Below, one piece after another: positions 1 through 10,158 of a stretch of DNA of 64,000 nucleotides. Made by a program: the position numbers and the translations under genes. Numbering within the stretch: the first letter of the stretch is position 1; every line of letters starts with the position of its first letter. The stretch is from Ypsolopha sequella (lineage: Eukaryota; Arthropoda; Insecta; Lepidoptera; Ypsolophidae). The notes below the pieces were generated by a model. It did not search any database. It was given only the letters and a program-made list of their open reading frames with translations, and was not told the DNA's origin. The stretch spans positions 7,068,001 through 7,132,000 of the forward strand of contig OW204012.1 in NCBI GenBank assembly GCA_934047225.1, in the 5' to 3' direction.

Positions 1-59
1 TTATTCAATCATTAATACAATCAATTTATTATGTGATTTAAATGACTTTTTTATGCTGA

Positions 60-175
60 GTTAAGTATCTGGATACTGGCTATACCGGATACTGGCTACT
101 ATCCGGCCGGATACCGGATACCAAAAATATGGCCGGATAGGCCGGATATCGGATAGTAACCGGATATCCGTTTCA
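60..175. repeat. CCGGATA-rich degenerate tandem repeat
   Basis: The stretch is built from irregular copies of the words CCGGATA, GGCCGGATA and their complements, with short AT spacers. The unit length is not constant, so it is a decayed simple repeat rather than a clean satellite. No coding potential was seen. Confidence 0.6.
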
Positions 176-187
176 TCTCTAATTTAT

Positions 188-480
188 ATGACCAAATTCA
201 TATTGGAAACCAGTGATATATCATAAATATTTTTTTTATTCATATCGCTGTTGGAGACACGATAAGTCGTCAAGATCAAGGTTCAATGACCCGTTTTACG
301 AAATACGAAAAATATTTTTTGTTTTCCTATACAAATTCATGGTCTACCCCGAGTCCCCGACTTAGTATAGAAAGCCTAAATTGTATTTTCTGTATTTCAC
401 AGAAAGTAGGGCAAGTAATCGAACCTTGTTAGTGATCTGATCACTTACTTATAAAGTCTCCAGTATGCATTTGGTCATAT
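188..480. repeat. degenerate foldback MITE
   Basis: The ends are imperfect inverted repeats: ACCAAATTCATATTGGA at the left and TCCAGTATGCATTTGGT at the right. The words around them (agtgatc, gtctccagtatg) also occur in the better preserved foldback families at 25.0, 33.5 and 34.2 kb, so this is probably an old relative of them. Confidence 0.45.
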
Positions 481-728
481 AAAGCAAAGTCACCTATTCA
501 CCTCATTATACAGGCAAATTCATAATGAAGACCCGGTAAGTTCAGCGATTTATACAACAACAACATATCGTCACGACATGAATCCCCGAGGGGGCGTCAG
601 AGGTGTTCCCGAGTGTGAACTATGAATTGCAAATCACAGAACACACTCGGTATACCCGCATTTCATCGAACATTATTTTAAGTATACCTACTTTTAAGTA
701 TATAGACTCCAAAACAATTAGATGAACG

Positions 729-1017
729 GGCCAACCAATAATCACCTCTGTAACAAGGCAATAAAGTCTATTCGTCTGATTACCTTGGGCAGTTTAAAGA
801 TATTGCCGTACTTCGGGGACAAAAATACATGTTTTAGGGCATGCCGGTTTACCTCACAGTGTTTTCCTTCACCGTTCAGCAAGTGGTAAGTAAGAACAAA
901 TACTATGCACATATACTTATGTCGCCCGACCGGGGATTGAATCTACTAACGTCTAAACTAATTAGACGAATGGCGAAGACTTTATTACCTTTTGACAGAG
1001 GCGATTATTAGTTGGCC
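729..1017. mobile_element. foldback MITE, GGCCAAC termini
   Basis: Left terminus GGCCAACCAATAATCACCTC and right terminus (reverse complement) GGCCAACTAATAATCGCCTC match closely, and the similarity continues inward through the AAGTCTTCGCCATTCGTCTAATTA region. The same terminal words occur in the element copies at 16.87-17.44, 39.75-40.21 and 51.44-51.72 kb. It encodes nothing. Confidence 0.6.
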
Positions 1018-2231
1018 TATTTGTCTAATTTGTCTAATTGTCTTGGACGAATTATTGATCTCAAGCAAGACTGAGAGGACAGCGTTCTTTCTGCCCCTAA
1101 ATACCGCCACGAACTTTTTTTTAAATTTCGCATATGTTATTGATCCGTAATACTGATTACAAGCGGGTCTATGTACTTTTACGCATTGTATTATGAAAAT
1201 TAGAGTTATGTTTATGTTGTTCAAGAACAACCCCGAGGAGAGTCTCCAGTATGAATTTGGCTACTCAAATATCAATCAGTCACCTTATTTAGCGAGATGG
1301 AGTCGTCCCAGTTACGACGAAGTTATGATAGGTTCTAACAGATGGCGCTAGTTTATTTAGTATTTTTTAAAAAATTGCAACATTCGTTCGTAAAATTTAT
1401 TAGAGCTTCATTAGAGCTTTTTTATTTTTGTATGATTTTATAATGGATAAAAATGTGATTATACTCTTATTAATCTTATTATGCTTATATCATTGCATAA
1501 TATCAACAGCATTATTTATGTAAAAGAATTTGTTTATTACCTGTAAATATTATGAATTAAAAAAAAAAGTTTGGTACATCATCTCTCTCAATTCGCGGGT
1601 TTCTCCCATAATTCAATGTTTTTTCCAATCTAAAAGTAGTTTGCTTGAAAGGATGTAATTGTAAGTACACCTTACATGATTCTTTAGAAAGTCACAACAT
1701 CGAATAATTTTCTTCAATTTGATGGAAAATAATCATTTTGATGGATCAAATAAAAAAACAAGTAGGTAATTTTGAAATATTTCACAAAAATAGAAAAAGA
1801 AAACATTTGTAGATTTTGTAGTGATGTGGGATCGATCCTTGCTCGAGCAGATCGAAATTCCACAGGTGTAACCATTAGACCAATCAATCTCTACATCGCG
1901 CCTTGAAATTAACAATTATTTTATATATAAATTCATTGTGTATGTGTGCGTGCATAGCTACGACAAAACAGCAAATTTTAAGATTGTTTGGGCCCGATGT
2001 AGAAACATACAACAGAAAATTACACAATTCTGCCTTTATAAATTAATTAACACATTAAAACTGTCGCATCATACAACGGAGCAAAATATTTTGTTTGTTT
2101 ACTATTTTTAAATACAAAAACCAAATTATAGTACCGCTGAGTACCGCAGCGCCATCTATTGACAGGAAACTTAGAATCAAGCACTAGTGTTCAACCTTAA
2201 ATATGGTTACACCTTTCTGTTACATTTTGTA
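1018..2231. other. gene-free stretch
   Basis: AT-rich, no supported gene. Around 1230-1290 there is a half copy of the foldback word AGTCTCCAGTATGAATTTGG. A tRNA-like relic at about 1.8-1.9 kb is listed separately. The last 30 bases (from about 2204) match the right end of the 261-bp foldback family seen at 24.75 kb. Confidence 0.5.
1810..1905 (-). repeat. tRNA-like fragment, possible SINE head
   Basis: Read on the minus strand it has a box-A-like word TGGTCTAATGGTTACAC followed at a tRNA-like distance by GGATCGATCCC, resembling a box B. It does not fold into a full cloverleaf by eye and sits beside AT-rich sequence, so a tRNA-derived SINE or tRNA pseudogene is more likely than a working tRNA. 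Confidence 0.35.
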
Positions 2232-2625
2232 TAAGGTTAAAATAATATTAGTTGGCGAAACTCAAAATATAGGTAGTACTAGTCTATATGAACAACTGTT
2301 TGTATGGCAGCTAAGCGAAATTCGCAACTTTTTTTCTCTTCCTCCCATACAAATTGCTGCGATCAGCTGACTGGTCCAGTATTGAAAGGTAAAAAAAAAT
2401 TTTTAGAATTTCGCTTTTTTTTTTTATTTATTTATTGTCATACATATTACATGATACAATAATTAGGTACAAATAGCAAAAAAAAAACTCCAAAGAGTTT
2501 ATCTTAGTACTAGGATCCGGTAACCGGTGTGTATAATAACACGCTTAGCTCCCATACAAACAATTATTCATATAGACTAGTACTTTACTTTTTTGATTTT
2601 CGCTAACTAATATTATTTAACCTTA
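2232..2625. mobile_element. foldback MITE with LINE tail inside
   Basis: Two imperfect arms of roughly 75 bases, beginning AAGGTTAAAATAATATTAG and ending CTAATATTATTTAACCTT, enclose about 240 bases. The interior from about 2417 has a T-rich run and TTATTTATTTATTGTCATAC, which looks like the reverse of a LINE 3' end inserted on the minus strand. Confidence 0.55.
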
Positions 2626-2846
2626 AATATAAATTATAATATAACACATCTGTTTTTATAAATATATGATTTGCTTTGATGAGCTTGTAAGTTTTCAATA
2701 TACAAGAAAATGTTTAAATTTGGCAAGTACCTAATTAAATTGTATTTTTTTTAATAGTCGGGCGGCAAAAAATATCAGCAAAAACGTTATTTTGTAAACA
2801 TAATATGTTTTGGTCGGACGTAAAAAAAACCACCAGATATCTGCCC

Positions 2847-3071
2847 CCCTATTCTGTATCTTTAGTTGCCAACTGAACGAGGTGCCTATCATCAAAAACA
2901 TAGATAAAAACTGAAATTTCAAAATTGCCTTTAGTGGGTATTGAACTATTTACGATCTGTGTCGTCACTTCAAGGGCAAACATATCCTTAGACAATCGGA
3001 ATTCGATAGTATATCTATGTTTTTGATGATAGACACCCAGTTCAGAAGGCAACTAGAGATACATAATAGGC
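2847..3071. mobile_element. foldback MITE family M, copy 1
   Basis: Inverted arms CCTATTCTGTATCTTTAGTT and the matching right arm ending AGATACATAATAGG surround a second arm pair with CTATCATCAAAAACATAG. Other copies are at about 22.79-22.99 kb and 45.84-46.07 kb. Small open frames on the minus strand here are by-products of the repeat. Confidence 0.65.
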
Positions 3072-3508
3072 CCGCTGGTCAGCAACTAAATCAAAGATTA
3101 TCAGAAAATAAATGGATTGCCTAAATTTGCGGGTTTTGAACTGAAACTTCACTTGATATACTTTGAACCTATCTATTTGAGCCGTCAGCGATGTCGTGCA
3201 TAACTTAACTCGAGAATATGACGGGCAGTTGAAAAGCAAATGATATCGCGATGTAACTGCAAGCACCGCCATCTACATTTATTTCATAGAAAACTAAATA
3301 CTTAGACATTGATATTTGTTGATGGTTGCGATTGTCGGCACTTGGTGGAACTTATTGTACATATTTGTTGTAATAAAACATTTGTATTTTTCCATAACAC
3401 GTTTGTAAACGTTTGTATTTGTAAACAAAATTGTAAAATTTCAAAAATATGTACTCTTAATCAAATAATCCTTGAAAATCCTTATATGCGAAACCGGTTG
3501 GGTGTAAG
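3072..3508. other. gene-free stretch
   Basis: No gene or clear repeat, apart from the words GCGAAACCGGTTGGG near 3488. These match the distal part of the hammerhead-like motif at 6.54 kb and may be a small fragment of the same retroelement. Confidence 0.4.
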
Positions 3509-3877
3509 AACATCATCCATCATCCATCAGCCTAGTTCGTCCACTGCTGGACATAAGCCTTTCCAGGACTTTGCCACTCCCGGCGGTTACCCTGGAAGAA
3601 TTACCCATACTCACACACGCTGGGCAGGCGGGTTGGTGAGCGCAGTGCCGGAACCCTCGCACCAGGGACGCCGCTGTCCGTCACCAGTCTGTTCCAAATA
3701 AGGCCCGACTATAAGGGATGGATATACCGCCATCCATCGGTCCCAGGCATGGTGGGCCTCCTGGTTTTTTGCCTGTGAGCTGTCCTCTTACTCTCCCCCG
3801 AATTACTTCGAGGGGGTCTCCAAGTAAGATGGTGGTACCTCCACAGTCGAGCCCGGCATCAGCTCTACCACCTGTAA
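3509..3877. repeat. dispersed repeat family A, copy 1
   Basis: The segment holds the motif GTCCACTGCTGGACATAAGC, a sequence type known from many lepidopteran interspersed repeats. It is more GC-rich than its surroundings. A near full-length copy lies at 19456-19822 and a truncated one at 25265-25386. Short open frames on both strands differ between the copies, so I do not call a protein. Confidence 0.7.
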
Positions 3878-3970
3878 GAACATATATAAACGTTTTGTGG
3901 CCAATTACGTGTATTTTACTACAACAAAGAAGTAGATATTTGATCAGTTTGATAATGTACATGAACACTG

Positions 3971-4132
3971 TGGGTCTACCGCGTAATTCTCATTTTCATC
4001 AACATCAACTTGAGATTGAAATGTGACGTGCGTGCGACGACGCCCGCCTAACATGCCATCTCTTTTGCACGCGTTGAATTTCGCATGCATTTGCTTGAAG
4101 TTGATACAAATGAGAATTACGCGGTAGAGCCC
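3971..4132. mobile_element. 162-bp MITE family F, copy 1
   Basis: The termini are inverted repeats of about 26 bases whose core is CTACCGCGTAATTCTCATTT. The element is flanked by CTG on both sides (3968-3970 and 4133-4135), a 3-bp target duplication. Two more copies, at 25868 and 42967, have exactly the same length. Non-coding. The superfamily is not assigned; 3-bp duplications are known for PIF/Harbinger and CACTA elements. Confidence 0.75.
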
Positions 4133-4335
4133 CTGGTCAGTTATGGCTGGGTACCATTTCAATGTTTTCAGAAGAACTTTACACTTCTGAGGAACAATCT
4201 CCATCGCAAAAACTTTTGATCCTGATTAATTAAGTTTCCAGTGATGCTCCTCTTTTAGACGCCCGCCATTTTGAATCTATCCTACTTCAGATGTGAAGTG
4301 TACGATAGTATGAATCTGAGCAAGTTCCGTCACTC

Positions 4336-4809
4336 TTAAGGCGATTACCGTCACCAAATTAGCAGCTCGATATTTGTCGGTACGAATATCAACGGAAACG
4401 ACATTGAAATAACGTTCATATCAGCGCGCAATGCATAGTGGCTGTTACGACGCTCGCTGCGTCCTTGATAGGGTGAAATAGGAGAAAATTATACTTTTCA
4501 CATGGACGTGATTGTTCGATTGAATAATGTTATGTTACGTTTATAGATATAAAGTTTATCTATTTACCAAAGCATAAATGAATTCAATCGGCCAAGCTAC
4601 TTAGGAGCAGTAGGAAATTCAAGCCAAAAAACACCATTCAGTTAAAAAAATATTTCATGCAGAAGTTTTGGTGGTATGAAAAATAAAAATGTTGTATATG
4701 TTGTCTAAGAGTTGATAATTCATAATACAGTTTTTCATTATTTTTGGTTTCGTCATATACGAGGAGTAGACTATAGAAAGTACCCATTTGGCAATAGTAA
4801 GGCCCTTAA
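4336..4809. mobile_element. TTAA-flanked MITE family B, copy 1
   Basis: Bounded by TTAA at 4336-4339 and 4806-4809. Inner termini GGCGATTACC and (reverse complement) GGGCCTTACT lead into the shared word GCCAAAT, so the ends are inverted repeats. TTAA duplications are typical of piggyBac and Kolobok elements. Other copies: 8359-8832 (inverted), 17987-18459, 36932-37407. Confidence 0.75.
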
Positions 4810-5130
4810 GACGCTACGGAAAAAAAAAATCGTTATTTTTAGAACTTGCAAATCTACTTTAGTAAAGAAGGTATTATTTTGCTAAAATAGAATATTATTT
4901 TTGGGATACTTTTTTAGGGATCTGTTAAGAGCGCACCGAGCTTTTTACACATACAAACACGTTTTTAAAACCCTTGTTTGAAGTAGTAAACAATTAAAAT
5001 TAAAATCTAGGGAAATATATTGGTGTTACTGGATATATATACTAGACAGTATACACGATGGAAACACAATTTGATAAAGTTGGCTCGATAGAATAAATTC
5101 GCAAAGTTACCTCTTGTCGCGTCATTTTTT
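4806..5130. mobile_element. TTAA MITE family C, partial copy
   Basis: It starts at the same TTAA that ends the preceding family B copy and reads GACGCTACGGAAAAAA, then shows the family C words AAATCTACTTTAGTAAA and TAGGGATCTGTTAA. The right part, near GGCTCGATAGAATAAATTCG, is divergent and the right terminus is missing. Confidence 0.55.
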
Positions 5131-5324
5131 CCTCTATTTCCCTCCTTTTTTAAATAAATAAGTAATTTGATATTATGATTCATTTACTAAAATAAAGTTC
5201 ATAGACGACTGGAGCGTTTATACACGATAGTTTTTTATTTAAGAACAATATGGTAAAAATAACAACGAAAAATATTAAAAAAGTGCAAAAGTTTGGTAAT
5301 TTTCTTTACTCTTTACACGTAAAG

Positions 5325-5500
5325 AGAAATACAGATGATGAATTTCTGTTGCCACTATAACAACAAATACTAAAAAACAGAATAAAATAAATATTTAAGG
5401 GGGCTCCCATACAACAAACGTGATTTTTTTGCCGTTTTTATAGATAATGGTACGGAACTCTTCGTGCGCGAGTCAGACTCGCACTTGGCTGTTTTTTTTT
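5325..5500. repeat. dispersed repeat family D-beta, 3' part
   Basis: It ends in GGTACGGAACTCTTCGTGCG, AGTCAGACTCGCACTTGGCT and a T run. This is the end of a very common lepidopteran repeat; longer copies are at 32590-33118 and 59318-59605. The short open frame across it is not a gene. Confidence 0.65.
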
Positions 5501-6169
5501 GTTTTTCTTAATGAGCTTACTTTTGGCCTCATCCAGGAAGAGCCCATTGTGGTAAAAAATATATTCATACTACTCCTCAAAAAGTATCGATGCACAACGA
5601 TTGGACATAATGCTAAAAGCATTTCCTCCCAGTCAACGCGTGCATGGAAAAACGTTTTACAAAAAGTAAAACAGAAAAATTACAAGAGCAAAGTTTGACA
5701 TACAATAATAATTTTACCGTTAGTAAATATAGTTATGTACCCATATACAGGGTGCTTAGTAATTCGACCTATTCCTTGAAAGGGGTTATACTAGATATCA
5801 TTTCCAACGAATTAAGTCCTATCAACTAGGTGCCGAAAATGAATGGTCTCCGAGTTACAAAGGTTTTTGTATTATTTTTCAAACTTTCAGACTAATAACC
5901 AAAAATAAATAATTTCAAAATAACTATTCCTCTCTCAGCACTTATTTATTATATTTCTGATCAATGATAGATAACTGATGATTTATAAAAAAATACGTGC
6001 CCTGAATTCCCATAATCTCAGAATTAAAAGGTCTTAAGTGGAAAGAAACCCTTTTTTATTTTGTAATTTTTGATATATCGACGTGTTTTACTTGAAAAAA
6101 AAAAAATATAATTTTCGACCCCTAGTTTATAGGCATTATTTGTTGGAAATGATCCCTAGTATAACCCCT

Positions 6170-6865
6170 TTAAGGCGCTACGGAAAAAAATCGACACTTT
6201 AAGAACTTACATATCTACTTCAGTAAATAATGTATTATTTTATTAAAATAGTATATTATTTTTGGATTCTTTTTCTAGGGGTCTGTTAAAACAGAAACGC
6301 GATTGGAGAAATTCGGCTCGATAGAAATATTTATTGAAATAAGGTCTTTTTCGACACTGATTGTCCTGGTTTGAGAATTTAGAATAAAAAATACCTAACC
6401 TTTAGAGAAATTTTTTTTTCGAATGGCATCTCTAACAATCTGTTATTCTACCCACTTTTGTATATGTTTTTCCTCACAATCATTGTTGACATACGTTTGT
6501 CGTTTTATGGCTCGTATATTAAAATAATAAATATTCTGTATCCCCTGAAGATGGATTAATTTCCGAAACCGGTTGGGAAGTGTGCAACGGGAAGTGCGCA
6601 ACAAATATAATTGTGTTATGAAACAACTAGTACAGGTGTTTATGTTCAAAATCAAGAATTTAGAATGACATATGGACTGCAATTAGATGGGTTTTAACAG
6701 TATGTAGGACCTGGTTAAACAAAATTTTGATAGCAACTTTAGTACATTTTATATTAATAAATAACCGACTTTTTGCTATTTTTCCACGAATCCATCCCTC
6801 TCGCACTGAGGGTTTTTTCGCATATAGAGTAACAGGGACGCTAAAACTTTTACATATCGCCTTAA
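6170..6865. mobile_element. TTAA MITE family C inserted in family S
   Basis: TTAA bounds both ends (6170-6173 and 6862-6865). Left terminus GGCGCTACGGAAAAAA; right terminus ends TTTTACATATCGCC. Compared with the copy at 40689-41114 it holds an extra block at 6386-6654. The insertion site is the TTAA inside the terminal repeat of the host MITE. Confidence 0.75.
6386..6654 (+). mobile_element. 269-bp retro-inserted fragment with hammerhead-like motif
   Basis: It is flanked by exact 12-bp copies of AGAATTTAGAAT (6374-6385 and 6655-6666) and is absent from the sister MITE at 40.7 kb, so it is an insertion. A duplication of this length suggests target-primed retrotransposition. It carries CTGAAGA, a short stem and CCGAAACC at 6541-6578, the layout seen in Penelope-like hammerheads. 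No coding sequence remains. Confidence 0.6.
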
Positions 6866-6894
6866 AGGAATAGGTCGAATTACCAAGCACCCTG

Positions 6895-7494
6895 AATATG
6901 TAGTTCCATCTCTAATTTCAATACCATAACAAAACCCTTATTATGAGCGACGTATGTACAAAATTTTTTTTTTGCTTTTGTTTAGGGTTTGCTCTTGGAC
7001 GAATAAAGGTTTGCTCCATCCAACTGATCCTTGAAACGTCATGGGCCTTATTAGCATGCAAAACCTTAACCCAGTCGTTAGCAGTTTACCTAATGATTAC
7101 TTTTATCCAAGACCATTGTTAGGATTATAATACCAAGTAATAAGAACAATTTTTGTTTGGCAGAAAAGTCTCATAGTCGTGGTGCAATTAGGTAGGTGGT
7201 GACACTTAAAAGATTAGGTTCATGACTTAAGTTTATTTAGCATTCCTATAAGCACCTATGATATGGATTAAGTGAGCAAATAAAGTTTAAATGTTCTTGA
7301 AAATCAGCATTTCACTGCAAGTATCAAAATATCTAAAACTAGCTTTACGACTGAAAATTGTATTTTTATAATAACAAAATAATCATTTTGCAGTTTATTT
7401 AAGTAAATAAATACACTTATGATATGATAATAAACTGCCAATAGTATAGATTGTAAATAAAATGTGCATATAAGCTCTGTAAAAAGGGCCCTTT
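6895..7494. other. gene-free stretch
   Basis: Very AT-rich, with no supported gene, RNA or clear repeat boundary. Confidence 0.5.
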
Positions 7495-7945
7495 GAATGA
7501 ATCATATTATGATTCTGTTTTAATGGTGTCCCTTTAGAGAAATGTTATTATAGTCTGAAAGCATACTTAGAATAATAAGAAATTATAATTAAGACTTTAA
7601 TTAAAACATTTCGATAATTTGTAGGATGTGACATTGTGTGAATGTAATCTGTTTAATTTTTTTTCTTTTGTTTATGACCTTATTTGAGATTTGACATGCA
7701 TGCTTAATTAATTAAATTTATTAAGGTCTTAATTTATTAACCAACATTTGTATGCTAAATTAATATTAGCTGATTAAGGCGCTCATTTTTCTTTATAATT
7801 TATAACACCACAATTTTGTACCCTGATCAATGCAAATAAAGACTTATTCTATTCTATTCTTTTGCACGTGTGAAAAAACTCTGACTCTATCCTATTTTCA
7901 AATAATTTTACGATTCACCCAAGTTGGCCTTTTTAGATTCCCAGA
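7495..7945. repeat. dispersed repeat Q split by a retro-tail
   Basis: The outer parts (AATCATATTATGATTCTGTT and TTTTGCACGTGTGAA to AAGTTGGCCTTTTTAG) match one continuous repeat at 27270-27395 and, inverted, at about 54430-54570. Between them lie about 320 AT-rich bases that end in AATAAAGACTTATTCTATTC, a typical retroposon 3' end, so a LINE or SINE tail probably landed inside. Confidence 0.5.
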
Positions 7946-8358
7946 TTGAGCACTTCATTTTGTATCAATCAGAACTGAACTCTATGACGTTTCCTTTCAG
8001 TTTAAAATAGCGCGCTCTCAGCCGTGACTGTTACGATCACCAAGAAAAAACTGCGTTTTTATTTAATAACTCGGCTTCTAGATGAAATTATGACGGGGTT
8101 ATTGTTCACTTATTTTCAAAACAAATTTTAAGGCTGTAAAATTGTACGATGGCCCTTTAACACGCGAAAAACGTGAAATTTAGAGGTAAATTCCTAATTT
8201 TTTTCTATCAAGCGAACTTAAAGATGTTGCGTTTTTCCTAAATTGCTTAGATCAGTTCTATAGTCTACTATCTTTATTATTTATTTTTAAACCGATTGAC
8301 TAAGTTACACAATGTGAAATAGTCATATAAAGTTGTGCATCTGACCTTATACCGACCC
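7946..8358. other. gene-free stretch
   Basis: No gene seen. It contains the words CAAGCGAACTTAAAGATG and ACCGATTGACTAAG but no terminal repeats that I can pair. Confidence 0.45.
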
Positions 8359-8832
8359 TTAAGGCCCTTAATATCGCCAAATGGGTACTTTCTAAAGCCT
8401 ACTCCTCTTTTATGGCCCAACCAAAAATATTGAAAAAATGTATTATGGATTATCAACTCTAGGACAACATATGCAACATTTTTCTTTTTCGTACCACCAA
8501 AACTTCTATATGAAAAATTGTTTCAATTGAATGGTGTTTTTTGGCTTGAATTTCCTACTGCTCCTAAGCGGCTTAGGTGATTTAATTCAATTATGCTTTG
8601 ATAAATAGATAAACTTGATAGCTATAAATATAAAATAGAATTATTCAATCGAACAATGACGCCCATGTGAAAAGTATTATTTTCTCCTATTTTGCCCTTT
8701 CAAGGACGCAGCGAGCGTCGTAACAGCCACCACGCATTGTGCACTGATTTGAACGTTATTTCAATGTCGTTTCCGTCGATATTCATACAGACAAACATCG
8801 AGCTGCTAATTTGGCGACGGTAATCGCCTTAA
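8359..8832. mobile_element. TTAA MITE family B, copy 2 (inverted)
   Basis: TTAA at 8359-8362 and 8829-8832. This copy runs opposite to that at 4336: it begins GGCCCTTAATATCGCCAAAT and ends GGTAATCGCC. The length equals copy 1 (474 bases including both TTAA). Confidence 0.75.
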
Positions 8833-9460
8833 GAGGCCCCTTTAAAATAAAAATAAAAATATTTTACTTCGGACAACTTCGATCCATAGCATGTTAGTAA
8901 GACTTATTAATAATTGGTTAGTAGCAAAGAAAGAAAATTAAATTAAATTAAACTATCTAGACAGAACTTATGTGCTCCGTACTAGGAGCGATCAACCCTT
9001 TACGCTTAGATTTTTCTTAAGAAACATACAAAAGATAAAAACTGAATGTGAAGTCAACAGTTTATTTCCATCATATTTTTTTCCATATATATTATCCAGC
9101 TACGTCTCTAGATCAGCGGTTCCGAAAATATGTTCCGCGGAACCCTGGGGTTCCGTAAATCGGTTAGAGGGGTTCCGCGTAATATGTGAAGATATAAAAC
9201 ATTACTATTATACACGCTGTCGCAGAAACCAGGCAGCTGACGAAGCCCCGGCACTTATTGGATATCAGAACCCATTCGAAAAAAGGGCCAAAAACCATCT
9301 ATGCTAACTGTCGGATTATAAATAATACTCTTATGACGATAAATGTATGAGGCCATGGATGGGTGGTGAGATTGGGTATGTGGTGGACTCAGTGTGATTA
9401 TTCAAGAACTCTTGAATAAGAAAGGCTGAAATTTCATCTTAACTTTCATTACAGGAGTTG

Positions 9461-9661
9461 AAATAAATATATATATATTGCTACATAGAGCACTTATTTT
9501 ATTTTATTTTTTGTTGAATTAAAACATTATATAAAAATTATTTTCGAAATATATTTCGGCCCAGTTTGGGGCCGGCGTCAGTCGAATTAAAAACGGTAAA
9601 TGACATAAAATATATACAACCTTATAATTTTTATATAATGTTTTAATTAAACAAAAAATAA
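9461..9661 (-). mobile_element. 201-bp retro-insert with inverted flanks and hammerhead-like core
   Basis: Exact 13-bp duplications ATTACAGGAGTTG lie at 9448-9460 and 9662-9674. Arms at about 9501-9540 and 9625-9661 are inverted copies (TAATTTTTATATAATG and complement). Between them, on the minus strand, is a hammerhead-like motif (9543-9586). The arrangement resembles the terminal part of a Penelope-like element or a small non-autonomous retroelement that depends on one. Nothing is encoded. Confidence 0.65.
9543..9586 (-). ncRNA. hammerhead-ribozyme-like motif (degenerate core)
   Basis: On the minus strand: stem I TTCGA/TCGAA, core CTGACGC, stem II GGCCC with GGGCC, then GAAA, a six-base TA-rich mini stem III and T. 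The canonical core is CUGANGA, so position 9 is C instead of A, and one extra C lies between core and stem II. It is probably inactive. Confidence 0.45.
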
Positions 9662-9744
9662 ATTACAGGAGTTGTCGTTCCAAAAAAAATGGTGATTATT
9701 TAGGGTTCCATAGCCCAAACAAATTGGGAACCGCTGCTCTAGAT

Positions 9745-10158
9745 AACCCATAAAGCAAAAATTTTTGAAACACCAGCATAATAGATGGCAGGATATCGTG
9801 AATGTTGCCTCGTTTTTACGCAAAGTTTAGCAAGTTGTATATTTTATATTTATAACGGAAATAACGAAAGAGAGAAATACAAACGTCACTCATGTAGAGA
9901 AGCATAAGTTTATAAATTTTTCTATAAATAAACAGTTACCGTTTCATGGAACAGTTTTTACCTGAAACCTTTTCACAAATTCGGCGTTTTTTGAAAATCT
10001 CGCCATCTTGCACCTCTTGATGAGAGATGGGTTGAAGTGCGATATGGGTGGGAAAGGAAAAATATGTAAAGATCTGTGCAAAGTTTCATTGAGATCAAAG
10101 CTATCAGGACGTCACAAACACATAAAGCATATATATGGCAGCTGAGTGGGATGGCCGA
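9745..10158. other. gene-free stretch left of the minisatellite
   Basis: No gene or paired terminal repeat. The last bases, GGGATGGCCGATTATAACG, run straight into the 45-bp array. Confidence 0.5.

Larger units (their letters stand above)
5748..6894. mobile_element. Tc1/mariner-like MITE family S, interrupted
   Basis: Left end CAGGGTGCTTAGTAATTCGA follows TA; the right end is the inverted counterpart TCGAATTACCAAGCACCCTG. An uninterrupted 460-bp relative lies at 31773-32232. Here the right arm is split at its TTAA (in CCTTTAAAGGAA) by a family C element. The base pair after the right end is AA instead of TA, so that side has decayed. Confidence 0.7.
9114..9736. mobile_element. hAT-like element, 8-bp target duplication
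   Basis: Exact 8-bp duplications CTCTAGAT flank it at 9106-9113 and 9737-9744. Termini CAGCGGTTCCGAA and GGGAACCGCTG are inverted repeats of the CAG..GGTTCC type common in hAT elements. A short open stretch on the plus strand (about 9190-9305) could be a transposase relic, but I cannot identify a domain. Without the nested 201-bp insertion and its extra duplication the element is about 409 bp, so it is non-autonomous. Confidence 0.8.

Noticed and set aside
60..175. Telomeric or subtelomeric repeat
   Set aside because: The words are CCGGATA-like, not the insect TTAGG repeat, and the periodicity is irregular.
3718..4026. Proline-rich plus-strand open frame across repeat family A
   Set aside because: Indels in the second copy at 19.5 kb shift the frame, so it is not conserved.
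9114..9736. hAT transposase gene
   Set aside because: The element is too short and only a 111-codon frame without a recognisable hAT domain is present.
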